Of a stretch of DNA of 12,560 nucleotides, positions 1-7,739 are shown piece after piece; position 1 is the stretch's first letter, and each line of letters opens with the position of its first letter. The translations under genes and the position numbers were made by a program. This DNA is from JAJUJL01 sp041736465. GTDB lineage: Bacteria > Chloroflexota > Anaerolineae > Anaerolineales > UBA4823. The notes below the pieces were generated by a model. It saw nothing but the letters and a program-made list of their open reading frames with translations. It did not search any database and was not told the DNA's origin. The stretch lies in NCBI GenBank assembly GCA_041736465.1, contig JBGSTO010000040.1, positions 1 to 12,560 on the forward strand, read 5' to 3'.

Positions 1-639
<639 letters not shown>

Positions 640-656
<17 letters not shown>

Positions 657-1083
657 ACCCGGCGACCTGCGTGAACGCGCCCTGCGCCTGCTGGCGCGGC
701 GCGAGCACAGCCGGTCCGAACTTGTCCGCAAACTGGAACAGGCGGGCTTTGATACGAGCGACATCAAACCCTTGCTCGATGAATTCGAGCAGAAAAACTG
801 GCTCTCGGATCGCCGTTTTGCCGAGAGCTATGTCGCCGACCACCGCGCGCGCGCCGGCAGCGTCAAGCTGGCCCACGATCTGCGCCAGCGCGGCGTGAGC
901 GACAGCATTGTCGAAGCCGTGCTGAGTGAGAACCGCGACAGCGAAATCGATCGGGCGCGCGAAGTGTGGAAGAAGAAATTCGGCACAATGCCTGCCGATA
1001 GGACCGAAAAGGCCAGGCAAGTGCGCTTCATGCAAAGTCGGGGCTTCACATCCGATATTATTCGGCGCGCAATCGACGAGTAG
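640..1083 (+). CDS. recX: Regulatory protein RecX
   Basis: RecX binds RecA filaments and modulates, usually inhibits, RecA activity. The protein has the RecX pattern of three-helix repeats: an early ALRLLARREHSRSELVRKL segment, LLDEFEQKNWLSDRRFAESYV, and the C-terminal EVWKKKFGTMP and RFMQSRGFTSDIIRRAI segments. I prefer the GTG at 640, which gives 147 residues, the usual family size, and a 17-base overlap with the recA end. A TTG at 583 would add 19 residues that are read out of frame from recA coding sequence, with no family resemblance. No clear Shine-Dalgarno sequence precedes the GTG, so translation probably depends on coupling to recA. In many betaproteobacteria recA-recX is followed by sucCD (known context). 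Here a toxin-antitoxin pair and a broken second copy follow instead, so the locus has been rearranged just downstream. Confidence 0.95.
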
Positions 1084-1258
1084 AAAAACGGAGCTCCCGA
1101 TCGAAATGGCATAGGTGCGTTACCGACACTGTACGCGGCAGTGCGTGTTCCACGCCGAATCGCGTGTTGCACCTTGCCACCGGCAAACGATTGGTTATCC
1201 GAGATTGTCCATTTGGAAAATCGTGCAAGGAGCACCCGCAAGCACCCTGATGGGCATA

Positions 1259-1284
1259 AAGGAGCCGCTCCCACAGCGGGGTTT
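1259..1284. repeat. REP-like palindromic element (candidate)
   Basis: The core is the perfect palindrome GGAGCCGCTCC at 1261-1271. It is followed by CACAGCGGGG; the complementary strand reads CCCCGCTGTGGGAGCGGCTCC in two adjoining parts. Cores of the GTGGGAGCGG type are typical of REP elements in many Pseudomonas and related proteobacterial genomes (known). A 9-base direct repeat, CCCTGATGG, lies on either side at 1245-1253 and 1287-1295. Only one copy is visible, so its identity as a genome-wide repeat is inference. Confidence 0.4.
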
Positions 1285-1335
1285 GGCCCTGATGGATTTT
1301 TTGGGATAAATCGTGTCCGACCTTGTTTTCCTGCG

Positions 1336-1364
1336 TTGCCCATATGCAGTCACGAGCATACAAT
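1336..1364 (+). promoter_or_regulatory. Sigma-70-type promoter of the toxin-antitoxin pair
   Basis: A TTGCCC -35 hexamer (1336-1341) and a TACAAT -10 hexamer (1359-1364) are separated by the optimal 17 bp. The -10 matches consensus at 5 of 6 positions and the -35 at 4 of 6. Transcription would start near 1371, about 27 bases before the antitoxin ATG. The -10 box sits within an inverted repeat at 1345-1381, which fits autorepression. Confidence 0.65.
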
Positions 1365-1381
1365 GCCAGCATGTGACTGCA
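1345..1381. promoter_or_regulatory. Inverted-repeat operator for the FitA-like antitoxin
   Basis: The perfect 9-bp half-sites TGCAGTCAC (1345-1353) and GTGACTGCA (1373-1381) are separated by 19 bp, giving a 37-bp site. It spans the -10 box and the likely transcription start. Ribbon-helix-helix antitoxins of the FitA family bind, with their toxin, to an inverted repeat of about 36 bp in their own promoter (known for gonococcal FitAB). The spacing and position here fit such a site; binding itself is inference. Confidence 0.65.
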
Positions 1382-1397
1382 CACAGGGAAATGAATC

Positions 1398-1628
1398 ATG
1401 GCCAATCTAAGCATCCGCAAACTGGACGACGACACGATCGCGCGTCTGCGTATCCGCGCCGCCTATCACCGCGTATCGATGGAAGAAGAAGCCCGGCGCA
1501 TCCTTCGTCAAGCGGTCACCCCATCCAAACGGCTGGGCGACCTTTCCATACAGTTCTTTGGGTCCGAATCCGGAGTTGAGTTGGAACTCCCGCAACATGC
1601 GCCACACGACCCGCAGAGTTTCGCCTGA
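1398..1628 (+). CDS. FitA/VapB-type ribbon-helix-helix antitoxin
   Basis: This 76-residue protein is the likely DNA-binding antitoxin partner of the PIN toxin just downstream. Residues 1-40 form a ribbon-helix-helix (Arc-like) domain: a beta strand (ANLSIRKLDDD), then two helices (TIARLRIRAAYHR and SMEEEARRILRQAV), with the (S/T)-x-E-x-E-x-R pattern seen in FitA/StbC antitoxins. The C-terminal part (about 55-76, with GVELELPQ) resembles the toxin-wrapping tail of FitA, where an Arg or other side chain enters the PIN active site. The ATG at 1398 has AGGGAA 7 bases upstream (1385-1390). The stop overlaps the toxin start as TGATG, so the genes are translationally coupled. Autoregulation through the 1345-1381 inverted repeat is likely. 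Family assignment is by recognised pattern, not by a search. Confidence 0.88.
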   Translation: MANLSIRKLDDDTIARLRIRAAYHRVSMEEEARRILRQAVTPSKRLGDLSIQFFGSESGVELELPQHAPHDPQSFA

Positions 1629-2044
1629 TGATCGTCGTTGACACCAATGTGATATCTGAAGTCATGCGCCCGCAGCCTTCACCGGCTGTTCTGAATTGGC
1701 TGAATTCCCAGGAAAGCAATCTGCTATTCGTCACTACGGTTACGCTGGCCGAAATCGGATACGGCCTGCGCGTTTTGCCGGATGGCCTGCGCCGACGGCA
1801 GTTGCAAACCCGGTTTGAACAATTCATTGCACAGGCATTTGAAGAACGGGTGCTCGACTTTACCGCACCGGCCGCTCACGCCTATGCCGAAATCATGGGG
1901 CATCGCAAGGAATCAGGGCGCGCCATGAGCCTGCCGGACGGGCAAATCGCCAGCATCGCCCTCGCCCATGGGTTTGCCCTGGCCACCCGAAACATCAAGG
2001 ATTTTGAGGATTGCGGCATCGAATTGATCAATCCATTTGAATAA
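1628..2044 (+). CDS. FitB/VapC-type PIN-domain ribonuclease toxin
   Basis: This 138-residue PIN-domain protein is predicted to be a Mg2+/Mn2+-dependent RNase toxin neutralised by the upstream antitoxin. The acidic PIN residues are all present: D5 in the opening MIVVDTNVISE, E42 in TLAEIGYG, D104 in SLPDGQIASIA, and the TRNIKDFE segment at 120-127 with D125. The C-terminus, GIELINPFE, is typical of FitB/VapC proteins. The length matches the family (about 130-145). The ATG at 1628 shares its A with the antitoxin stop, so expression depends on antitoxin translation. The RNA target cannot be read from sequence: several VapC toxins cut initiator tRNA or the 23S sarcin-ricin loop, while that of FitB is not settled to my knowledge. 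The reading frame is intact, so the module may be active. Confidence 0.9.
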   Translation: MIVVDTNVISEVMRPQPSPAVLNWLNSQESNLLFVTTVTLAEIGYGLRVLPDGLRRRQLQTRFEQFIAQAFEERVLDFTAPAAHAYAEIMGHRKESGRAMSLPDGQIASIALAHGFALATRNIKDFEDCGIELINPFE

Positions 2045-2089
2045 ATCGTCTGAGACCCTGAGGTTTCCCCACGAATCAATCAACCACCG

Positions 2090-2279
2090 CATCCTCTACG
2101 GCCAAGGCATCTCGCACGAAGGCGAGATCATCGAACTCGGCGTCACCCACAAGTTCGTCGACAAGTCCGGCGCCTGGCATCCCTACAACGTCGAGAAGAT
2201 CGGCCAGGGCAAGGACAACGCGCGCGAATACCTGAAGGAGCACCCGGAATTCGCGCAGGAAATCGAAGCCAAGATCCGC
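2090..2279 (+). pseudogene. recA 3' fragment, direct repeat copy 2
   Basis: This 190-bp fragment corresponds to about 63 codons of the RecA C-terminal domain, from ILYGQG to EAKIR, and is about 96% identical to recA 410-599. Three of the eight differences are silent. The other five change the protein (I to V, Y to H, A to P, G to V, I to F), which suggests relaxed constraint. There is no recA 5' part, promoter or plausible start, and the frame ends in TGA at 2292-2294 shortly after the homology breaks. It is a non-functional remnant of recombination and lies 45 bp after the toxin stop. Confidence 0.93.
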
Positions 2280-2280
2280 A

Positions 2281-2508
2281 AAACTCGCTTATGAATTAAG
2301 CAAACGGGGTATCAATAAAGAGGTAATTGAATCCGTAATAGAAGAAGTCAGCGAAGGTGAAATTGAACGCGCCAATGAGATTTGGTTCAGAAAATTCGGT
2401 ACGTCACCTATAAATGCATGGGATAAGTCTAGACAAATACGTTTCATGCAAAGTCGATAATTCAGCACCGCAACTATCCGAAGGCTTTTTGACAGCCAAG
2501 AACAGTGA
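2281..2508 (+). pseudogene. recX 3' remnant of foreign type
   Basis: In the frame starting at 2281 the sequence encodes a RecX C-terminal region beginning KLAYELSKRGINKEVIESVI. It continues through EIWFRKFGTSP to RQIRFMQSR, then hits an in-frame TAA at 2458-2460. The frame goes on with FSTATIRRLFDSQEQ to TGA at 2506-2508. A gapless alignment with codons 76-134 of the intact RecX gives 29 of 59 identical residues. The stop replaces exactly the conserved Gly of the QSRGF motif. Codons are AT-rich (aaa, gaa, aat, att, ata), unlike the GC-rich intact recX. So this is not a copy of the neighbour but a homologue from a different lineage. The first 75 codons are missing, replaced by the recA fragment, which is in another frame. 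The tract is dead as a gene; its origin is inferred. Confidence 0.88.
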
Positions 2509-2572
2509 TTGGGAGTCAACGTCCAATTGGCCGCGCATCACAAAAAATAATGGAATAGAGGCTTAAGAGAAA

Positions 2573-4675
2573 ATGGACATCAAGGCCCGCTACAGCCTAG
2601 CTGCGATTGTTGCAATCTTGATATACAGCTCTCTAATAGCAGGAATGATTGCAACCATTTCTACTTGGGTTGTCATCATTTTGCTTGGTGCACCTGGTTT
2701 CGCTGTATTTGGATATCGTGGACCGCTCTCCAATCCAGAAAGATACGCTGTAACTCTTTTGGCAGGTCTCGCAATAACAATGGTTGGGATTGCTTCACTA
2801 GGCAGTCTTCTCAATCACTACAGCATTATTTTTGCCTTAACTATCAGTCTGGCCTTTGCCGCGCTAATTTCCTATATACGGAATCTGGGTCAAAAGAAAG
2901 GGGGATTGCTAACGAAATTTTCAAACATCAACTCTCAAGAACCAGCATTGCCAGACATTCTGTTTTTATGGCTCACAGTAGTCATTGTTCTCGCAGTCAT
3001 TTCACTTCCGCTCTCGGGAGTTGGCACCATGACGGATCGAGGAGAGACCTATCGCCCATTCTTCTGCGCAGACTTATTTAAGAACCTTGGCATTGCCAAT
3101 GCTTTCCTCTCAGGACAAACACCACCGATTGATCCATTTGGTGCGACAGGTCCACTTCATTACTACTGGCTACAGAATATACTTCCAGCGACAGTCTTAG
3201 CCACAGGACTGCCATTCGATCGGCCCATGGATGTAATCCTGTCCATCGGCATATTCCAAACACTGCTTTTGGTTGTGCTTCTTTATGGGGTAGCCCGGAG
3301 ACTTAGTGGCTATGGCAGTTCAGCATTCATAGCGGTATTGCTGGGCATCCTCTCACTCTCTTTGGATGGCTTAACTGCGCAACTTTCTTCCCTAACTTAT
3401 GGCTGGTTAGAGATTATGAAAACAGTGCATCTTGATCCACTGGACTTCACCAGGGGACATGGGGCTCAATATAGATTTTGGGCAAGCAATTTCTATCGAA
3501 TACTTCTATATCACCCACAGCATCTACTGAGCACATGTTTTTTTCTCGCTTATGTATTAATAGATAAAGATTACGGACAAGAGAAGCACAGCCCCTTTCT
3601 CCCAAAATTCGCATTGCTTGTGGCACTCCTCCCCACAAGTATTCTGATAGGCATTCCACTTCTCGGGATTGTGCTAGCTCTATCGGTCATTAAATTCTTG
3701 CTAGACCGCTCATTCGATGTCGTACATGTTTTTCTGGCAATTGCCCTTGGGATGGTCCTGCTGTTTGCTACGGGCATGCTCGAAACATCTTCAGCTAGCC
3801 GAGTTATAAATGGGGAAATTTGGATAAAGTCAGAGCCGGAACTTCTTCACAGACTCACCTGGCTACCTGCTCAGTGGATTACATCTTTTGGCCCATTGGC
3901 AATTCTATGTTTATACGGTTTCTGGTGGCTTTGGAGAAAGTCCAATGATAGGTGGGCTGCCTATTTGTTGTCAGCCATGTTGCTCGTTTCAATTGGTGGC
4001 TATGTAGCAGCAGAAGGCTTTCTTCCACTAGGGAGGCTCCGTGAAGAAACCGAATTGAAATTGAGCTTCGTGGCAGGAATGACCAACATGCTTGGGGCAT
4101 CCGTGTTTTTTGGGTTGTTGATGAAGAAAACGCAATATCAAAGGTCTGCCAAGTTAATATTGTTTGGCCTTATTCCTTTTGGCTTCTTCGGAATGCTCAC
4201 GCCAATACATGACATGATCTGGCATAGTTGCCCAAAATATAACTGTGACAATGCAAACGGGCATGCCATAAACATACCTATGGCTGATATTCGTGCAATG
4301 GACTGGGTCCACAAACACACTCCTCTTAATGCACGTTTTCAGCAACTCCCGGAACCGGGCTATCTTGCAGGCGGGCGTGACGTTTGGGTACCCGTCTTCG
4401 CGGGAAGGGTAGTACTCGCATCGCAGCGGGGAACCAATACTACGCCTTGGCTATTGAGCCAGGTGAGATCGTTATTTGATCCAAATGACAATGTGGAAGT
4501 CGGCAAATTGGCTAACTCCTTAGAAATTGACTACCTATATTTGAGCCGCTCTATCGACCCAGTTAGTTACGATCAGAATTATCTGCGATTTTCACGCCAG
4601 CCTGAGCTTGTTAAGGTTTATTCAAATAATGGCGTATCTGTTTGGAAGGTTCTCAGTCAGGGGGTTAACAATTGA
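2573..4675 (+). CDS. Polytopic GT-C-like membrane glycosyltransferase (putative)
   Basis: This 700-residue integral membrane protein has about a dozen hydrophobic segments between residues 8 and 545 and a soluble C-terminal domain at about 570-700. A conserved-looking loop follows the helix at about 130-150. It holds D155-R-G-E158, then D167, then GATGPLHYYW (190-199), where GT-C enzymes usually carry a catalytic or metal-binding acidic residue. A second polar loop has YHPQH (313-317). The C-terminal part (ADIRAMDWVHKHTP, GRDVWVPVFAGR) resembles the periplasmic domain of many GT-C proteins. The expected role is transfer of a sugar from polyprenyl phosphate to a glycan or protein on the outer face of the membrane. 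The strongest support is the coupled GtrB-like gene next door. No specific family is recognised with certainty. ATG 2573 has a weak AAGAG upstream. The gene is AT-rich compared with recA. Confidence 0.7.
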   Translation: MDIKARYSLAAIVAILIYSSLIAGMIATISTWVVIILLGAPGFAVFGYRGPLSNPERYAVTLLAGLAITMVGIASLGSLLNHYSIIFALTISLAFAALISYIRNLGQKKGGLLTKFSNINSQEPALPDILFLWLTVVIVLAVISLPLSGVGTMTDRGETYRPFFCADLFKNLGIANAFLSGQTPPIDPFGATGPLHYYWLQNILPATVLATGLPFDRPMDVILSIGIFQTLLLVVLLYGVARRLSGYGSSAFIAVLLGILSLSLDGLTAQLSSLTYGWLEIMKTVHLDPLDFTRGHGAQYRFWASNFYRILLYHPQHLLSTCFFLAYVLIDKDYGQEKHSPFLPKFALLVALLPTSILIGIPLLGIVLALSVIKFLLDRSFDVVHVFLAIALGMVLLFATGMLETSSASRVINGEIWIKSEPELLHRLTWLPAQWITSFGPLAILCLYGFWWLWRKSNDRWAAYLLSAMLLVSIGGYVAAEGFLPLGRLREETELKLSFVAGMTNMLGASVFFGLLMKKTQYQRSAKLILFGLIPFGFFGMLTPIHDMIWHSCPKYNCDNANGHAINIPMADIRAMDWVHKHTPLNARFQQLPEPGYLAGGRDVWVPVFAGRVVLASQRGTNTTPWLLSQVRSLFDPNDNVEVGKLANSLEIDYLYLSRSIDPVSYDQNYLRFSRQPELVKVYSNNGVSVWKVLSQGVNN
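4659..4664 (+). promoter_or_regulatory. Shine-Dalgarno supporting the TTG start at 4672
   Basis: AGGGGG lies 7 bases before the TTG at 4672, inside the last codons of the GT-C gene. The TTG overlaps the upstream stop (TTGA). There is no ATG or GTG between it and the start of the conserved GT-A fold, so this site decides the start. Confidence 0.7.
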
Positions 4676-5631
4676 TAAAACTATCTATCCTGATCCCGGT
4701 ATATAACGAAAAAGATTCACTCGAAGCGTTGCATGCCCAGATCAAACTTGCCCTTGCGGATTTTCATGAGGGCTACGAGATTCTGATGGTTGACGACGGG
4801 TCAACTGATGGAAGCACGCAAAAAATGCAGGAACTCGCTCGCAATGATCCGCTTGTTAGAGTCTTCAGGTTCCCACGAAACCAGGGTAAGTCCGCGGTTT
4901 ACACAGCTGGCTTCAAAGAAACACGGGGCGAGGTCATCATCACAATGGATGCAGATTTGCAGGATGACCCGTCCGAAATCCGTAACCTTCTATCACGCCT
5001 TCGCGAAGGCTTCGATCTTGTAATCGGATGGAAGCGCAATCGTTTGCAGAACGAAGCTGTAAAAGCCCTCCCGTCAAAGGTATTCAATGGCATTGTCTGC
5101 AGGTTGTTTGGTCTCAGCCTACGAGACACCAATAGCGGCTTTAGAGTCATGACGGCGGAATTGGCTAAAAGCATTAACCTGTATGGAGACAATTACCGTT
5201 TCTTGCCGCAGCTGGCGCATCTGCAGGGATTCAGGGTATCTGAAGCTCCTGTAAATCATCGGCAGCGCCAGTATGGAAAGAGCAAATATGGGCCCAGGCG
5301 TTTTTTGACGGGATTGCTCGATATTCTTGCGTTACGCTTCACGGTTTCCTTCATGGAAAAGCCGCTGCATATATTTGGCGGCATCGCATTGATGTTTTTA
5401 ATCCTGGGGGGCGGGATCGAAGCCTATGTTCTAATCCAGAAACTTCATGGAAATCCGTTTCAGCAACATATTGCCGCACTTGCCATTGGTATACTTTTCC
5501 TGACAGTAGGCGTCCAGGTGCTATCCATAGGCTTGATTGGGGTGATGCTGGTTGCGCTAAACAGCACTAAAAGCGCCCGTCTTTTACAGACTATCGACGG
5601 CAACAATTCCAGTTCACATGATCCCGGATGA
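4672..5631 (+). CDS. GtrB/ArnC/DPM1-type polyprenyl-phosphate sugar synthase
   Basis: This 319-residue family 2 glycosyltransferase is predicted to transfer a sugar from a nucleotide donor to undecaprenyl phosphate at the cytoplasmic face. The GT-A domain starts at once with LSILIPVYNE (4-13). It shows VDDGSTDGS (40-48), the metal-binding D93-A-D95 followed by LQDDP, the DTNSGFRVM motif (152-160) and HRQRQYGKSKYG (196-207), all hallmarks of the DPM1/GtrB branch. Two C-terminal membrane helices (about 233-255 and 266-294) match GtrB and ArnC. Start is TTG with a strong Shine-Dalgarno, and its first four bases overlap the GT-C stop, so the two genes are coupled. This pairing is the usual arrangement of donor-lipid synthase and acceptor transferase. 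The donor sugar (glucose, mannose, Ara4N or other) cannot be told. Confidence 0.9.
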   Translation: MIKLSILIPVYNEKDSLEALHAQIKLALADFHEGYEILMVDDGSTDGSTQKMQELARNDPLVRVFRFPRNQGKSAVYTAGFKETRGEVIITMDADLQDDPSEIRNLLSRLREGFDLVIGWKRNRLQNEAVKALPSKVFNGIVCRLFGLSLRDTNSGFRVMTAELAKSINLYGDNYRFLPQLAHLQGFRVSEAPVNHRQRQYGKSKYGPRRFLTGLLDILALRFTVSFMEKPLHIFGGIALMFLILGGGIEAYVLIQKLHGNPFQQHIAALAIGILFLTVGVQVLSIGLIGVMLVALNSTKSARLLQTIDGNNSSSHDPG

Positions 5632-6808
5632 GCAGCGGCCCGTAGATATTGGCCATAATATTGTTTCTGAAAAGAAGAGTTCTTCAGGATCGGCTGACTG
5701 TCTAGTTTGCTTCTTTGGCACTTACGAGCGGAATCGGGTCACCCGCATCGAGGTTCTTCTACAAGGTCTGCGGGCTCATGGTTACGGCGTCTATGAATGT
5801 AACGAGCCTTTGGGAATTCCCCATGAAGTCAAGGTAAGTTTACTGAAAAAGCCTTGGCGTGCCTTTACCTTGATTTTGCATATATGCCGGGCATGGGCCA
5901 AGCTATGGCGCAAATCAAAAAACCTCCAAAAGCCATCTTTTGTATTGGTCCCCTACATGGGCCATTTCGACGTTATTTTGGCAAAACTTCGCTTCCCGGA
6001 CCTGCCCATCCTGCTCGATCACATGATTTTCGCAGAGGACACCGCGCACGATAGACGCGCTTCCAAGATTATCGCCTACGCGTTGCGTTACCTCGACAGG
6101 ATGGCATTGCGACTGGCCGATGTCATCATTTTGGATACGCTTGAGCATGAAGAACTTGTGCCGCCTGGGTTGCGCAGCCGCAGCGTGGTTGTACCCATAG
6201 GTGCTCCCGAACTGTGGCTATCGTCGGATCAATCACACATATTGAAGGCTGATGGAGATTCACTGCATATCATTTTCTTCGGCCTTTTTACGCCACTACA
6301 AGGTATTGAGACGATTGCCCGATCGTTTCTGATATTGAAAGAGCGCGGGCTCCAATTCAGCGTGATGATGGTTGGGCGCGGCCAGGACTATTTAAAGGCC
6401 AAGCAATTACTTGGCGAACTTGAAGAAATCGCATGGACAGATTGGCTGGAAGAAGCCGAGCTTCTGGCGTGCGTGAGGATGCACCACGTATGCTTGGGCA
6501 TTTTTGGATCAAACGCCAAAAGCCAGCGAGTTGTTCCCCAAAAGCTTTTTCTTGGTGCCTCCGCTGGTTGCGTGGTCGTAACTTCGGACACGCCGCCACA
6601 GAGGAGGATGTTTCAGGACCATGCTTACTATGTTCAGCCGGGGGATGCCAAGGGACTTGCTGAGACCTTGGCCAGTCTGGCCCGCAACCCCAAACAATTA
6701 AGCAAGCATCGCCTTGCAACACAGGCTTTTGCGAAGGAGTCATTTCATCCCGCAGAGGTAACCATGAATTTGCATGAGAGACTTCAGCGTTTTTATGTTC
6801 ATTCTTAA
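5618..6808 (+). CDS. GT4-family glycosyltransferase
   Basis: This 396-residue GT-B fold enzyme is probably cytoplasmic and membrane-associated, adding a sugar to the growing lipid-linked glycan. The N-terminal Rossmann half starts near residue 28 with CLVCFFGTYERNRVTRIEVL. The C-terminal nucleotide-sugar half begins near 216 (LHIIFFGLFTPLQGIETI). It contains FSVMMVGRGQD (247-257) and VVPQKLFLGASAGCVVVTSD (305-324). The last is the GT4 donor-site region with Lys309, but the usual Glu three residues after that Lys is Leu312. The first 27 residues are polar and look non-conserved. The ATG at 5618 overlaps the GtrB-like gene by 14 bases, so the gene is in the same operon. A later start is possible. 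Composition is intermediate between recA and the GT-C gene. Donor and acceptor are unknown. Confidence 0.85.
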   Translation: MIPDEQRPVDIGHNIVSEKKSSSGSADCLVCFFGTYERNRVTRIEVLLQGLRAHGYGVYECNEPLGIPHEVKVSLLKKPWRAFTLILHICRAWAKLWRKSKNLQKPSFVLVPYMGHFDVILAKLRFPDLPILLDHMIFAEDTAHDRRASKIIAYALRYLDRMALRLADVIILDTLEHEELVPPGLRSRSVVVPIGAPELWLSSDQSHILKADGDSLHIIFFGLFTPLQGIETIARSFLILKERGLQFSVMMVGRGQDYLKAKQLLGELEEIAWTDWLEEAELLACVRMHHVCLGIFGSNAKSQRVVPQKLFLGASAGCVVVTSDTPPQRRMFQDHAYYVQPGDAKGLAETLASLARNPKQLSKHRLATQAFAKESFHPAEVTMNLHERLQRFYVHS

Positions 6809-6914
6809 ATCCAGGGTTCAATGCGTTGAATCGCCCTGACCGTGGCCCAGTCTCCATTCAGAAAAGGCCGTATGGTATTCTCGAAATCCTCACCTCAGCG
6901 CCAATTTGCATGCC

Positions 6915-7739
6915 ATGGCAACCTTGCCCGAACTCGCTCAAGCCCAACACTCCGGTGATCCTGTAACCAAGCCGTTGCGTTATTACGAGATTTACGAGCA
7001 GGCATTGCTTGAAGAAAGGTTGTCCCCAAAATCGATTTTGGAGATCGGTGTATACCAAGGTGAAAGCACAAAACTCCTCGCTAGGCGCTTCCCCTCCGCG
7101 CATATTGTGGCCGTAGACTTGAGGCCGAGAAACATCGACTTCTCCAATTACGAAAATGTTCACTATCTTCAGTGCGATCAAACGGATAGAACCCAGCTTG
7201 AATCCATGTGCAAAGAGCATTTCCCGAGCGGCGTGGATCTTGTGATCGACGACGCCTCTCATATCGGATACTTTTCCAAGCTTACCTTCGACTACGTCTT
7301 TCCATTCGTAAATAGCGGTGGCCTCTATATTGTTGAGGATTGGGGAACTGGATATTGGGAAACCTGGATTGATGGTGGCCGTTTCGCATGCAGTGAAGCC
7401 CCATCAGCAGCCAAGCGAATCCCCAAGGCAATGCGTAGTCATAATCTTGGTATGGTTGGGTTCGTCAAGTCATTGGTCGATTACACCGCGATAGGCGATA
7501 TTGAAGACGACAGGGCTGTTGTGCACGGCTGGGCATCACGATTGATATTATCTGCCGGCCGGATTCAGTATCTGCGCAGTTGCGTTGAGAAGACGCCACG
7601 ACTCAAATATCGACTCACCAAGTACTTCAATAAAAATTCATGCGCGCAGGCATCCGAAGTTCCACGGCCAAGTACAGAATTGCCACGCCTAAAATCGCTC
7701 AAATTCTTTAGGGGTATTTGCGTGGCCTGCAAGGAGTAA
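6915..7739 (+). CDS. TylF/MycE-like SAM methyltransferase
   Basis: This 274-residue class I methyltransferase has SAM motif I ILEIGVYQGES (41-51). The acidic end of beta 2 is VAVDL (66-69). LVIDDASH (109-116) then leads to GGLYIVEDWGTGYW (135-148). The DD-x-SH and YIVEDW-T-YW pattern is that of metal-dependent sugar O-methyltransferases such as MycE and TylF. By analogy, D112, E141 and D142 would bind the metal and H116 would act near the catalytic site. In a glycan locus it most likely O-methylates a sugar, either as decoration or as a non-reducing-end cap; this is inference. The ATG at 6915 is the best start: TTG 6906 is the only other candidate before an in-frame stop at 6837, and neither has a clear Shine-Dalgarno. 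A 106-bp gap separates it from the previous gene, with no terminator or clear promoter seen. The C-terminal 70 residues are basic and unassigned. Confidence 0.8.
   Translation: MATLPELAQAQHSGDPVTKPLRYYEIYEQALLEERLSPKSILEIGVYQGESTKLLARRFPSAHIVAVDLRPRNIDFSNYENVHYLQCDQTDRTQLESMCKEHFPSGVDLVIDDASHIGYFSKLTFDYVFPFVNSGGLYIVEDWGTGYWETWIDGGRFACSEAPSAAKRIPKAMRSHNLGMVGFVKSLVDYTAIGDIEDDRAVVHGWASRLILSAGRIQYLRSCVEKTPRLKYRLTKYFNKNSCAQASEVPRPSTELPRLKSLKFFRGICVACKE

Noticed and set aside
1084..1110. Possible recX terminator around CGGAGCTCCCG
   Set aside because: The palindrome GGAGCTCC has no loop and no T tract, so it does not fit an intrinsic terminator.
828..1343. 171-codon minus-strand frame across recX and the following gap
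   Set aside because: Most of it is antisense to recX, it has no recognisable domain, and it is one of several overlapping antisense frames typical of GC-rich DNA.
2037..2294. 85-codon plus-strand frame starting with TTG and containing RecA C-terminal sequence
   Set aside because: It is the duplicated recA fragment with an accidental start inside the toxin gene end. It lacks the ATPase core and has no ribosome site of its own, so it is annotated as a pseudogene.
6357..6857. 166-codon minus-strand frame
   Set aside because: It is antisense to a well-supported GT4 gene, with no conserved features.
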